Positions 15,755 to 24,661 of a stretch of 64,000 nt of DNA are shown here, piece after piece. The notes below the pieces were generated by a model. The model was not told the origin of the DNA, made no database searches, and saw only the letters and a list, made by a program, of their open reading frames with translations. A program made the position numbers and the translations under genes. Position 1 is the first letter of the stretch, and each line of letters opens with the position of its first letter. This DNA is from JBLMZI01 sp050258755 (lineage in GTDB: Bacteria; Bacillota; Syntrophomonadia; Syntrophomonadales; DTU052): NCBI GenBank assembly GCA_050258755.1, contig JBLMZI010000002.1:62001-126000 (forward strand), in the 5' to 3' direction.

Positions 15755-16291
15755 GTGGCTGCAAAAAAAACATACCCCGATATTAAAACCAAAGGCAAAC
15801 CGTTAAAAAAGCTTGTATGTACAACAGTTCTTTTTGTTCTGGGCAGAGGATTCCAAAGCATCGCAAAGACTGACCCGTATGTCATGAAAGAGGTGGAATC
15901 CTGGCCTGAAGGCTTCAAGATCAAGATGGAGATCCTGCCCAAAGGCCCAACCATGGCGATGCAGAAGGTCAACGGCCGGGTGAAATATCTCGGGCTCAAA
16001 AATATGGATACCGATCTGGCAATCAGCTTCAAGAATGTGGACGCCGCCTTCGCGCTGTTTACCGTTCAAAAGAACACCTATCAGGCCTGGACTGAATTCA
16101 GAATGATGATCCGCGGCGATCTCACCTATGCCCTATCCTTTGTTCGCGCCCTGAATATCGCCGAACATTATCTGTTCACCTGGCCGATCGCACAGTTTAT
16201 CCTCAAGCGGAAACCGCCGATGGCATCGTATGCGAACCTATTTCTCGGCCGGCTGCGGGCGTATTTTGTTGGAATTCCCCTGGGATTATAA
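15755..16291 (+). CDS. SCP2 sterol-carrier-like domain protein
   Basis: A 178-residue protein from GTG 15755, chosen because AAAGGAGG lies 7 bases upstream; an upstream extension has no ribosome site. The middle part (TDLAISFKNVDAAFALFTVQ, then a segment with MMIRGDLTYALSFV) resembles the SCP2 fold, which holds lipids or acyl-CoA in a hydrophobic tunnel. It leads an operon with alcohol dehydrogenase, AOR and polyferredoxin, so a role in binding a hydrophobic acid, aldehyde or alcohol is a reasonable inference. The family match is by pattern only. Confidence 0.6.
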   Translation: MAAKKTYPDIKTKGKPLKKLVCTTVLFVLGRGFQSIAKTDPYVMKEVESWPEGFKIKMEILPKGPTMAMQKVNGRVKYLGLKNMDTDLAISFKNVDAAFALFTVQKNTYQAWTEFRMMIRGDLTYALSFVRALNIAEHYLFTWPIAQFILKRKPPMASYANLFLGRLRAYFVGIPLGL

Positions 16292-16329
16292 GGTTTCATA
16301 CCATTGATTATTGGAATTTTAGGAGGGAT

Positions 16330-17514
16330 ATGATGTTACCGGGCTACTATCAATATTACAATCCTGTGAAGATAATTTCCGGGAAAATGGCCTTGGAAAA
16401 CATACCGCACGAACTGGTCATGATGGGCTGCAAACGGCCGTTGATCATCACTGACAAAGGCATTGTCCAGGCCGGCCTGATCAAGATTTGTCTGGATGCA
16501 TGGGGCGATTCCGAAATGGTGATCGGCGCTCTGTATGATGATACCCCTTTGGATTCGTCCAATCATGTGGTCAACGAAGTGGCTGCGATTTACAAGCAGA
16601 AAAAATGCGACTGCATCATCGCGGTCGGGGGCGGTTCCGTTCTGGATACCGCGAAAGGCGTCAATATTGTCATCAGTGAAGGCACTGACGATCTGTTAAA
16701 ATTCATGGGCGCCGACCGGCTTACAGCCAAAATGCAGCCCATGATCTGCATTCCCACCACATCCGGCACCGGATCGGAAGTGACGCTGGTCGCGGTTATC
16801 GCCAATGTGGATAAAAACGTGAAAATGCTGTTCGTTTCTTACAAACTGCTGCCCGAAATCGCCGTGCTGGACCCGCGCATGACCTTCACGGTTCCGCCCA
16901 AAATCACCGCGATGACCGGGATGGACGCTTTGACCCACGCCGTCGAAGCCTATTCCTGCCTGCAAAAGAACCCCTTAAGCGACGCCTACGCCATGAAGGC
17001 GATTGATCTATGCCGTCTGTACCTGGAACCAGCGGTGAAGAACGGCAAAGACGAAGAAGCCCGCATGGGAATGGCCAATGCCTCTCTGCTCGCAGGCTGT
17101 GCCTTTTCGAACTCTATGGTTGGCATGGTGCATCAGGTCGGCCACGCCGCCGGCGCTGTCGCTCACATCCCGCACGGTCTTGCCATGGCGATTCTGCTCC
17201 CGGTCGGTATGGAGTTTAACCTGGAGCCCTGCGGTCAGTATTACGGAGAACTGCTGCTCGCACTGGCCGGCCCCGAGGAATACGCAAAGACCCCGGCCGA
17301 TAAACGGGCCTTGCGCTCAATCGAAGTGGTCAAACAAATGAACGCCAACCTGAAAAAACTCAGCGGTATGCCCAATAAATTGTCTGAAGCCGGCGTACCC
17401 CGGGAAAAGCTTCCGGATATCGCCAAAACCGCATTGGGTGACGCCGCCCAGTTCCAAAACCCGCGGGAAGCCTTTTACGAAGACATCCTCGAATTCCTGA
17501 AAGCAGCCTACTAG
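16330..17514 (+). CDS. Iron-containing alcohol dehydrogenase
   Basis: A 394-residue group III alcohol dehydrogenase: the NAD(P)-binding GGGSVLDTAKG near residue 99, PTTSGTGSEVT, and the metal-binding region with MDALTHAVEAY, HQVGHAAGAVAHIPHG. It should interconvert an aldehyde and an alcohol in the cytoplasm. AGGAGG precedes the tandem ATGs. The gene lies 38 bases after the SCP2-like gene and 83 bases before AOR; with AOR, it could reduce an acid through its aldehyde to an alcohol or run the reverse. Substrate unknown. Confidence 0.93.
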   Translation: MMLPGYYQYYNPVKIISGKMALENIPHELVMMGCKRPLIITDKGIVQAGLIKICLDAWGDSEMVIGALYDDTPLDSSNHVVNEVAAIYKQKKCDCIIAVGGGSVLDTAKGVNIVISEGTDDLLKFMGADRLTAKMQPMICIPTTSGTGSEVTLVAVIANVDKNVKMLFVSYKLLPEIAVLDPRMTFTVPPKITAMTGMDALTHAVEAYSCLQKNPLSDAYAMKAIDLCRLYLEPAVKNGKDEEARMGMANASLLAGCAFSNSMVGMVHQVGHAAGAVAHIPHGLAMAILLPVGMEFNLEPCGQYYGELLLALAGPEEYAKTPADKRALRSIEVVKQMNANLKKLSGMPNKLSEAGVPREKLPDIAKTALGDAAQFQNPREAFYEDILEFLKAAY

Positions 17515-17597
17515 ACCAATATCGGAAAGCGAGAAACCCCTAGAAAAGATAGATTGGAAAGCTGAAAGATTGGGATTTGAACACAGGGAGTGAAAAC

Positions 17598-19496
17598 ATG
17601 GCAACCAAATACGGCGGATATATGGGAAAGGTTTTGAAAGTTGATCTTTCCACCCGGGCCATCAGCGAATATCCCTGGACCGATCAGGAACGCGAGCTGT
17701 ACCTCGGCGGGAAAACGATGGCAGCCAAGATCATTGATGACAATATCAGCGGCCCTATTGATCCCTACTCAGAAAAAAATCTGCTGGTCTTTACCACCGG
17801 TCCCATGACCGGTTCGGGCGCACCCAGTTCCTCACGCTGGAATGTGTCCAGTATTTCCCCACAGACCGGCCTTTTGACCTCGTCCAACTGCGGCGGCAGC
17901 TTCGGCTACCACCTGAAAAAGGCCGGTTACGACGCCTTGATTGTTGTGGGGAAATCCGTTTCCCCCATCTGGCTGGAAGTCACGGATGCGAAGGTGGAGT
18001 TCCATGACGCAACCGATCTCTGGGGCACAACGACGACCGACGCCCAGGAAAAAATGGGCGGTAAGCTCATGGGCAAAGCGGTCATCGGCCCGGCTGGCGA
18101 AAACCTGGTTCGCTACGCCGGGGTCTTCAGCCAGGATCGCACCGCGGGCCGAGGCGGCGTCGGCGCAGTCATGGGCTCGAAAAAGCTGAAAGGGATCGCC
18201 GTCGGCGGTCGGTTATCCGTGGTCTCCAAAGACCCGAAGAAAACCAAACAGCTGAACACGAAATGGATCGATTTTCTGCGCAAGCACCCGATTACCGGTG
18301 ATATTCTTCCGAAACTCGGCACAGCGAACCTGGTTCGGCGCATGCAGCGCCGGGACATCCTGGCCACCAAGAACTTTTCGACCGGTGAATGGGGGAACTA
18401 CGAACAGATTTCCGGTGAAACCATGGCCGAAAAGTATCTGGTGAAAAATGAGGGGTGTATCACCTGCCCGATCCGATGCAGCCGGGTGGTCGAAGTTCAC
18501 GGTAAATGCGTCAAAGGCCCTGAACTGGAAACCCTGGTCTTATTAGGATCGAATCTTTTAAACGGTGATTTGACGAAAATCTTTGAGTGGAATTACGAAC
18601 TCGACGAAATGGGGATGGATACCATTAGTTTCGCCGGGTCCATCGCATTTGCCATGGAGCTGGAGGAAAAGGGTTTATGGAAATCCGGCCTTCAATTCGG
18701 CCATGTCGACAACATTACCCAGGCGATCCACGATACCGCCCATCGGGTAGGCATTGGCGACGTCCTGGCGGAAGGCTCCAAGCGTATGTCCGAACAGTTC
18801 GGCGGCAAAGAATTTGCCATCCACTCCAAAGGGATGGAACTGGCCGCCTATGAACCGCGCGGCGCGGTTGGCCAGGGTCTGGGCTATGCGGTTTCGAACC
18901 GCGGAGCCTGCCACCTGAATGCCGGTTACATGGTGTTTATGGAAGGTCTCGGTTTGGGAATGAACGGCGTAACGCCCTGGTCGAAAGCCTCTTTGACCAT
19001 CATGATGCAGAATCTGATGGAAGCCGTTTCATCAAACGGGAACTGCTTGTTTACCTCTTATGCCATGATTCCGGGATTTCTGCTGGATGACAATAAATCG
19101 GTCATTTCCGGTTCCACCAATTCAATCCTGGCCATCGGCGGCCCATTTGTCATGATCCTGAACCTGTTCCAGGGCTGGCTGGCGCCGATTCACCTGTTCC
19201 TGCTGCCGCACACCAAGGCCCTTCAAACCTTGACCGGCATGAAGATGAACTTCGGAAAGTTCCTGCAGACCGGTGAACGGGGCTACAATCTGGAACGCAT
19301 GATCAATATTAAACTGGGCTTTAAACCGGAACAGGATACTCTGGCCTCCAGACTAACCAAGGAAAGCCAGACCACCGGACACAAACTTGGGCCGGTTCCC
19401 CTTGCCAAGCTGGTAAGCCAGTTTTACAGCAAGCGCGGCTGGGATAAGAACGGGAAGCCCAAACCCGGTACTCTGAAAAAACTAAAACTGAGCTGA
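17598..19496 (+). CDS. aor: Aldehyde ferredoxin oxidoreductase
   Basis: A 632-residue tungstopterin-enzyme family member. N-terminal part matches AOR (GYMGKVLKVDLSTR, YLGGKTMAAKI, TGPMTGSGAPSSSRW), and the [4Fe-4S] ligands are visible as CITCPIRC near 287-294 with a fourth Cys near 483 (NGNC). These enzymes oxidise aldehydes to acids and pass electrons to ferredoxin, or reduce acids with low-potential electrons. The polyferredoxin gene starts 19 bases later and is the evident electron partner. ATG 17598 behind GGGAGTG is preferred over an upstream TTG. Confidence 0.94.
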   Translation: MATKYGGYMGKVLKVDLSTRAISEYPWTDQERELYLGGKTMAAKIIDDNISGPIDPYSEKNLLVFTTGPMTGSGAPSSSRWNVSSISPQTGLLTSSNCGGSFGYHLKKAGYDALIVVGKSVSPIWLEVTDAKVEFHDATDLWGTTTTDAQEKMGGKLMGKAVIGPAGENLVRYAGVFSQDRTAGRGGVGAVMGSKKLKGIAVGGRLSVVSKDPKKTKQLNTKWIDFLRKHPITGDILPKLGTANLVRRMQRRDILATKNFSTGEWGNYEQISGETMAEKYLVKNEGCITCPIRCSRVVEVHGKCVKGPELETLVLLGSNLLNGDLTKIFEWNYELDEMGMDTISFAGSIAFAMELEEKGLWKSGLQFGHVDNITQAIHDTAHRVGIGDVLAEGSKRMSEQFGGKEFAIHSKGMELAAYEPRGAVGQGLGYAVSNRGACHLNAGYMVFMEGLGLGMNGVTPWSKASLTIMMQNLMEAVSSNGNCLFTSYAMIPGFLLDDNKSVISGSTNSILAIGGPFVMILNLFQGWLAPIHLFLLPHTKALQTLTGMKMNFGKFLQTGERGYNLERMINIKLGFKPEQDTLASRLTKESQTTGHKLGPVPLAKLVSQFYSKRGWDKNGKPKPGTLKKLKLS

Positions 19497-19515
19497 TGGA
19501 ACTGGAGGAATCATC

Positions 19516-19935
19516 ATGGCATATACGATTTTGGCGGATATATGCAAAGGGTGCGCGTTATGTAAAAAAATGTGCCCGGTTTCAGCGATCCACGGCGAAC
19601 CCAAAGAGCTGCATACAATAGATGCCGATAAATGCCTGGATTGCGGGGTATGCGGAAGAGCCTGCACCCTCAACGCAGTGGTTGACGGGCTGGGAAAAGT
19701 GGTTCAAAAGGTTCCCCGCAAAAACTGGCCGAAACCCTTTATACATAGGAAAGAATGCTGCGGCTGTTCGCTATGTATGGAGTTCTGCGCGAAGGATTGC
19801 CTGGCGGTTTCCAAACAGTCTTCCGCCGGCGAGCTGGTCTTTGCCGTGCTGGAAAACGAGAAGGACTGCGTCGGCTGTGGTCTATGCGCCGCGGAATGTC
19901 CGCATGACGCAATTGAGATGGTGGCGGGAAGTTAA
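19516..19935 (+). CDS. Polyferredoxin with four [4Fe-4S] motifs
   Basis: A 139-residue cytoplasmic electron carrier. Four C-x2-C-x2-C-x3-C motifs are visible: CKGCALCKKMCP, CLDCGVCGRACT, CCGCSLCMEFCA and CVGCGLCAAECP. That equals two two-cluster ferredoxin units joined by a basic linker (about residues 56-74). It follows AOR by 19 bases with an AACTGGAGGA ribosome site and ends the operon before a terminator. AOR partners often carry four clusters, as here. Confidence 0.92.
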   Translation: MAYTILADICKGCALCKKMCPVSAIHGEPKELHTIDADKCLDCGVCGRACTLNAVVDGLGKVVQKVPRKNWPKPFIHRKECCGCSLCMEFCAKDCLAVSKQSSAGELVFAVLENEKDCVGCGLCAAECPHDAIEMVAGS

Positions 19936-19972
19936 ACTGACCGTCATTAGATAAAGCCCAACCCAGAGTGCT

Positions 19973-20007
19973 CCCCGGACCGGTTTCTGTGGCCCGGGGT
20001 TTTTTTT
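19973..20007 (+). terminator. Terminator of the AOR operon
   Basis: CCCCGG (19973-19978) pairs with CCGGGG (19994-19999), with further pairs inside, followed by eight T residues. Confidence 0.85.
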
Positions 20008-20085
20008 GTCCATATCGCGGTCATGGGAGTCTTAAACAGGATTTTTGATCTTTCTGGCAGGATCGGCTCCAGTTTGAATGAAAAA

Positions 20086-20094
20086 TGGTATAAT
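20086..20094 (+). promoter_or_regulatory. Extended -10 promoter of the helicase gene
   Basis: TGGTATAAT gives a TGn element joined to a perfect -10 box. The -35 region is poor, as is usual for extended -10 promoters. Confidence 0.6.
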
Positions 20095-20124
20095 AAATTG
20101 TTAAGCAATCAATAAAGGACGAAC

Positions 20125-21681
20125 ATGATGAAACGCGATTTTAACAATCTGGGTGTCTCTCCCCCTATTCTGGAAGCTCTTGAAGAGATGGGCTTCGAAA
20201 CACCGACTGAGGTGCAGCACGAGGCAATCCCCGTCGTTCTGAACCAGGAGGACATGATTGTCATCTCCAAGACTGGCAGCGGTAAAACCGCCGCTTTCGG
20301 GGTTCCTCTGCTTCAATTGACCGATCCGGCCGAGCCCGGTCCTCAGGGCTTGATTCTGACACCGACCCGTGAACTGGCGGTTCAGGTGGACAGCGATCTG
20401 AAACGGATGGCCAAGCACCTGCCTCACAAGACGACCTCTGTCTACGGGCAGCACAGCATGAATGCCGAGATCCAGGCCCTGCAAAAGGGCGCGACGATTG
20501 TAACCGGCACACCGGGCCGGGTCTTTGACCACATCTCGCACGGTCATCTGAAAACCAACCACATTCGCTTCCTGGTGCTGGATGAAGCAGACCGGATGCT
20601 GGATATGGGCTTCTTTGACCAGGTGATGCGGATCGTGAGAACCATTCCAAAAAACCGGGTCACTCTGCTGTTTTCGGCGACGATTCCGCCCGAAGTCCGC
20701 AGACTCTGCCTGGACTACATGAAAAAGCCGGTAACGATTGAGATTGAATCCCAAACCAAGACCGTGGACACCACCGAGCAGATCTACTATCGAGTGGACA
20801 AGAACAACAAAAACAATGCCCTGGATCGGTTGCTGCTCATCGAGCGGCCCGAAAGCTGCATGATTTTCTGCAATCAGCGCAATACGGTTGACCGGCTGCA
20901 AATCTTCCTGGATCGGAAAGGCTATGCTTCCCGGGCTTTGCATGGTGACATTCCACAGGTGAAACGGCTTAAGACCATTCAGCAGTTCAAGCAGGGCGAT
21001 TTTCATCTGCTGGTCGCCACCGACGTTGCGGCCCGCGGCCTGCACATCGACGATCTTTCGCTGGTGATCAATTATGATCTTCCGCTCGAAAAGGATGGTT
21101 ACATCCATCGTATCGGCAGGACCGGCCGGGCAGGTGCCGGCGGCCGGGCGGTTTCACTGGTGACCAGCGATGACATCATGTCCATGTATGAAATTGAGGA
21201 ACACATCGGCGCCATGATTGCCGAAGAAGCGTTCCCGCAGGAACCCACTTCCGAAAAACAGAAGGCACTGATCGATAAATGGTTGCAATCCAACGCACTG
21301 AAACGCAAACTCCTGACGGCCGCGCCGGAACCAGCCCAGACCGGGACCGGGACTCAGCCTCCACGTAAACGGAATCGGTCCGGGCAACCCGGCCAACAGC
21401 GCGAGCGAGCGAATGAGCCCGCTACTAGAGAGCAGCAAGTCCGCCGCGGCGGCAATCAGCCCAACCAGCCAAAGCCTGCGAAACCGGCCCAGCCGGCCCA
21501 ACGGACCGAGCAGGTTAAGCCGGCCCAAACGCCGCAGCGGTTGGTTCAACCACGGCCTCAGGAACCACAGCCGGTTCACAGCAAGGCAAGCCCTGAAATT
21601 GTTAAAAGTGCCCCAGCCGCAAAACAGTCTTTCTTCCAGCGGGTCTTCAACCGGTTTACCGGCGGCAAGAAACACGGATAA
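20125..21681 (+). CDS. DEAD-box RNA helicase with proline/glutamine/arginine-rich tail
   Basis: A 518-residue ATP-dependent RNA helicase. Motifs in order: Q motif (GFETPTEVQHEAIP), SKTGSGKT, PTRELAVQ, TPGR, VLDEADRML, FSATIP, then in domain 2 ARGLHIDDL and HRIGRTGRAG. Residues from about 400 onward are low complexity, rich in Pro, Gln and Arg, resembling the basic RNA-binding tails of RhlE/CshA-type helicases. Cytoplasmic; roles in ribosome assembly or RNA decay are known for the family. It stands alone between its own promoter and terminator. Confidence 0.93.
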   Translation: MMKRDFNNLGVSPPILEALEEMGFETPTEVQHEAIPVVLNQEDMIVISKTGSGKTAAFGVPLLQLTDPAEPGPQGLILTPTRELAVQVDSDLKRMAKHLPHKTTSVYGQHSMNAEIQALQKGATIVTGTPGRVFDHISHGHLKTNHIRFLVLDEADRMLDMGFFDQVMRIVRTIPKNRVTLLFSATIPPEVRRLCLDYMKKPVTIEIESQTKTVDTTEQIYYRVDKNNKNNALDRLLLIERPESCMIFCNQRNTVDRLQIFLDRKGYASRALHGDIPQVKRLKTIQQFKQGDFHLLVATDVAARGLHIDDLSLVINYDLPLEKDGYIHRIGRTGRAGAGGRAVSLVTSDDIMSMYEIEEHIGAMIAEEAFPQEPTSEKQKALIDKWLQSNALKRKLLTAAPEPAQTGTGTQPPRKRNRSGQPGQQRERANEPATREQQVRRGGNQPNQPKPAKPAQPAQRTEQVKPAQTPQRLVQPRPQEPQPVHSKASPEIVKSAPAAKQSFFQRVFNRFTGGKKHG

Positions 21682-21713
21682 GGCATCATAAGGACATCAT
21701 CATTACCAAAAAC

Positions 21714-21743
21714 AAAGCCCCGGTTCACGCGAACCGGGGCTTT
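21714..21743. terminator. Bidirectional terminator between helicase and MFS genes
   Basis: A perfect 13-bp stem (21714-21726 with 21731-21743) with an ACGC loop and flanking A/T runs, shared by two convergent genes. Confidence 0.85.
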
Positions 21744-21762
21744 ATTTGCTTTGATGGCGCGG

Positions 21763-22959
21763 CTACATGGATGCCGGCATCTGTTCCCGAGCTCGTTCAG
21801 CCCGAATCAACTGCCAAACCAGGGGCCCGTTGATGATCAGTCCGGCGGCTCCAAGCACCCAGAGCGCAATGATCAAGGTGTGATAGGCCAGGCAGTACCC
21901 GAACATCCCTAAAAAGAGCGCGTTCAGTATCCCGAAATATTGTTCTCCACGCGACATCACCTGGCTGTTGTGCGCTTTAATCAGCTGGTTCACCCGACCC
22001 ATAGCCAGCGGGCGCACCATGGAGGCCGCAATCCCAAGCAGGATCGGAATAATCGGAAGCACTGCGAGATGCCCGATGAGCATACAGCCCACCGCAAGCA
22101 TCAGCGCCAGGGGCGGAATCACCCATGCAACCGCTCCGTTCAAACGGGCTGAGATCTTTTCGAAATTAGTCCCGATAAAATACGCGGTCAACGAGAACAC
22201 CCCCAGGATCGCCCCGAAATAGGCGAGGTTGATCGTGAACGCCTTCATCAGAAAGATGGGCAGGACCAGGACAAACACAGCCATCACAATACCGCGGTTC
22301 AGCGCATAGTAAAGCAGGTAACTGCGCACCCTGCCAATCGCGGCCGCGATCTCGGTCTTTGCCGGCGGACCGGATGCCGCCGCCGGTCCGATTTCCGGCT
22401 CATGGAAAAACAGAACAACCAGTGCGGAAAGCAGACTGAACGGAACCGTCAGGTAGATGGCCAGCGGAATGTTTTTCGCCGCCACAATAGAACCGATGAC
22501 CCCGGAAAGAAAAATCGACAAAAAGCCGAAACCCTGGGACCGGGCCTCGACCGCCCGGTATTCGGACATGGCGTTCCCCGCCTTCATTGCGCTCATCAGT
22601 AAAGCCGACTCCGTGCTCGACGTGAGGGCGAACCCAATTCCGCCGATTATCTGCGCCACCAGCAGCCATTCAATCCGGCCGCCTGCCAGTCCCAGTCCCA
22701 GGACGCCCGCTGCTTTGGTCACTTCCCCAAGCATCAGAACCCGCCGATTGGAAACCCCATTTTCAAACACCTTCGTCAGCGGAATCTTGGCCAGCATCAT
22801 CGCCAGACCGTGCACAGCCAGAATCCCTGCGATTTCAAGGTATGACAGACCAAACTTGTACAGCACGACCGCCAGAATCGGAAGATACATATAAAAGCGC
22901 GACAAAAAACGGTACCCGTAAAAGCAGTTCTTGTTGTGGTGCAACGTCTCCGTATTCAA
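21763..22959 (-). CDS. MFS transporter
   Basis: A 398-residue membrane protein with about eleven to twelve hydrophobic segments and short loops. The early segment AKIPLTKVFENGVSNRRVLM is the MFS loop 2-3 signature in degenerate form. The frame begins with TTG 22959, 10 bases after GGGAGG. Substrate and direction are unknown. It is divergent from the fumarase operon and shares its promoter region. Confidence 0.82.
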   Translation of the reverse strand: MNTETLHHNKNCFYGYRFLSRFYMYLPILAVVLYKFGLSYLEIAGILAVHGLAMMLAKIPLTKVFENGVSNRRVLMLGEVTKAAGVLGLGLAGGRIEWLLVAQIIGGIGFALTSSTESALLMSAMKAGNAMSEYRAVEARSQGFGFLSIFLSGVIGSIVAAKNIPLAIYLTVPFSLLSALVVLFFHEPEIGPAAASGPPAKTEIAAAIGRVRSYLLYYALNRGIVMAVFVLVLPIFLMKAFTINLAYFGAILGVFSLTAYFIGTNFEKISARLNGAVAWVIPPLALMLAVGCMLIGHLAVLPIIPILLGIAASMVRPLAMGRVNQLIKAHNSQVMSRGEQYFGILNALFLGMFGYCLAYHTLIIALWVLGAAGLIINGPLVWQLIRAERAREQMPASM

Positions 22960-23010
22960 TCAATTTTTCCTCCCAATTTTTAAAATCCGATCAAAATCAA
23001 TTATGGGCAT

Positions 23011-23039
23011 TTGAAATATTTTTCCAATCTTGTTATATT
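23011..23039 (+). promoter_or_regulatory. Sigma-A promoter of the fumarase operon
   Basis: TTGAAA (23011-23016), 17 bases, TATATT (23034-23039), in an AT-rich stretch about 90 bases before the first gene. Confidence 0.6.
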
Positions 23040-23129
23040 GTATATCATCGCGTCACCAATATATAAGCATTATTCCATATTTTATGTCAAGAGTTGGTTC
23101 GAAATTGTTGAAAAAGGGGGGTGACCTGA

Positions 23130-24071
23130 TTGGAATCCATTCAGGACATTATTAAAGAATCGTTACGAAAGACCACATTTCTGGTTTCCAGCGATTGCGA
23201 AGAACTGCTCCGGGAGGCGTTGGACCGGGAGGATAATCCGGCGGCCCGCCAGTTTCTAGCATCCATCTGTGAGAACATGGACCTGGCCAGAACCCGCCAG
23301 CAGGCCTTATGCCAATCCCCGGGATACCTCACGGTTTACGTGGCCTTCGGCGACCGTTTCTTTCTTCCAGAGGTTGAAGACGCGATTCGCCAGGCCGTGG
23401 TGGAACTCACCCAAGAGGGATACTGCCGTCCCAGTATTGTGGATTCACTGACCCGGAGCAACAACGGCGATAACAGCGGATTTCGCGCGCCGAACTTCGA
23501 GTATGAATACCGGCCCGGTGCTGATTATGTCGAAATCATTCCAAGCTTCAAAGGCTGCGGGGTCGAACTATTCAACCAGATGAAGGTGTTTACGCTGCCG
23601 GAAATCGGCCCGGGTTATGCCGGCATCAAACGGTTTATCCTCAACACTGTCCAACAGGGCGGCGGAAAACCCTGTCTTCCCGGTGCCCTGGGAATCGGCA
23701 TCGGCGGGCAGATGGATGTCGCGGCAAAGCTGAGCCGAAAAGCGGTCAGTACCCGAAGCTGGAAACAGCGCAATGAAGACCCGGATATCGCCCGCCTGGA
23801 AGAAGAGCTTTTAGAAGCGGTCAACGATCTGAATATCGGCTGTGGCGGTATTGGAGGCCGTTCCACCATCCTGGCGGTGAATATCGAAACGGCCGCGACG
23901 CACACTGCGATCTGTCCTGTCGCGATCAATTTCCATTGCTGGATGGCGCGCCGTGACGGCCTCCGGATTTATCCGAACGGACGATTGGAAGCGGTTTCGT
24001 TCGCAGGTTACGAATCAGAGAAAGTGAGGGATTGCGTTGGCAGTTCATTATCTTCAACCCCCGCTCAGTGA
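23130..24071 (+). CDS. Fe-S fumarate hydratase / tartrate dehydratase alpha subunit
   Basis: A 313-residue subunit of the oxygen-sensitive class I hydro-lyases. Recognisable parts are the RSNNGDNSGFRAPNFEYE region, KGCGVELFNQMKVF, the CLPGALGIGIGGQMDVA segment and LEEELLEAVNDLNIGCGG, with cysteines placed to bind the [4Fe-4S] cluster. With the beta subunit it would hydrate fumarate to malate or act on tartrate. TTG start behind GGGGGGTGA. Its end overlaps the beta-subunit start by 35 bases, ensuring coupled translation. Confidence 0.9.
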   Translation: MESIQDIIKESLRKTTFLVSSDCEELLREALDREDNPAARQFLASICENMDLARTRQQALCQSPGYLTVYVAFGDRFFLPEVEDAIRQAVVELTQEGYCRPSIVDSLTRSNNGDNSGFRAPNFEYEYRPGADYVEIIPSFKGCGVELFNQMKVFTLPEIGPGYAGIKRFILNTVQQGGGKPCLPGALGIGIGGQMDVAAKLSRKAVSTRSWKQRNEDPDIARLEEELLEAVNDLNIGCGGIGGRSTILAVNIETAATHTAICPVAINFHCWMARRDGLRIYPNGRLEAVSFAGYESEKVRDCVGSSLSSTPAQ

Positions 24072-24636
24072 TGACGACATCCGCAAACTGCGGGTTGATG
24101 ACCTAGTGTATTTGACCGGCCGGATCTTTACCGCCCGCGATCAGGCACACCTTAGGATCCGCCAGCACAAAGAAGCGGTTATTCCGATGGAAGAGGACTT
24201 ATCAGGTTCGGTTGTTTTTCATGCCGGCCCCACTATTGTGAAGGATGAAGCCGGCTACCGTCTGGTTGCGATCGGCCCGACCACCAGCATTCGCATGGAA
24301 CCATACAGTGACATGATGGGAGCACTCGGCGTAAAGGCCCTGGTCGGCAAGGGCGGCATGGGGGATGAAACCACCCGCGCCGCGCAGGCGCATGGCATGG
24401 TTTACCTGATCGCAGCCCATGGCTGTTCAGCCATCCACGTCTCCAAGATCAAAAACGTGCTTCGGCAGCACTGGATGGAGGAATTCGGGATGCCAGAAGC
24501 GCTTTGGGTGATGGAATGCGAGCGGTTTGGCCCGCTGATCGTGGGAATCGACGCGCACGGGCGCAATTTATTCGAGGAAATCAAAGAACAGGCGCGGCTG
24601 AAGATCGAAGCCTCATATCCGGCCGCGAAAGGATAA
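24037..24636 (+). CDS. Fe-S fumarate hydratase / tartrate dehydratase beta subunit
   Basis: A 199-residue subunit. The segments DLVYLTGRIFTARDQAH, FHAGPTIV, GPTTSIRMEPY, GVKALVGKGGMG and HGCSAIHVSKI follow the FumA C-terminal / TtdB pattern throughout. It starts with TTG inside the alpha gene, behind AGTGAGGG. Together they form the two-subunit enzyme common in anaerobic Bacillota and archaea. Fumarase versus tartrate activity cannot be settled from sequence. Confidence 0.9.
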   Translation: MAVHYLQPPLSDDDIRKLRVDDLVYLTGRIFTARDQAHLRIRQHKEAVIPMEEDLSGSVVFHAGPTIVKDEAGYRLVAIGPTTSIRMEPYSDMMGALGVKALVGKGGMGDETTRAAQAHGMVYLIAAHGCSAIHVSKIKNVLRQHWMEEFGMPEALWVMECERFGPLIVGIDAHGRNLFEEIKEQARLKIEASYPAAKG

Positions 24637-24661
24637 CAATACGTTCGAGAGGAGAATGACT

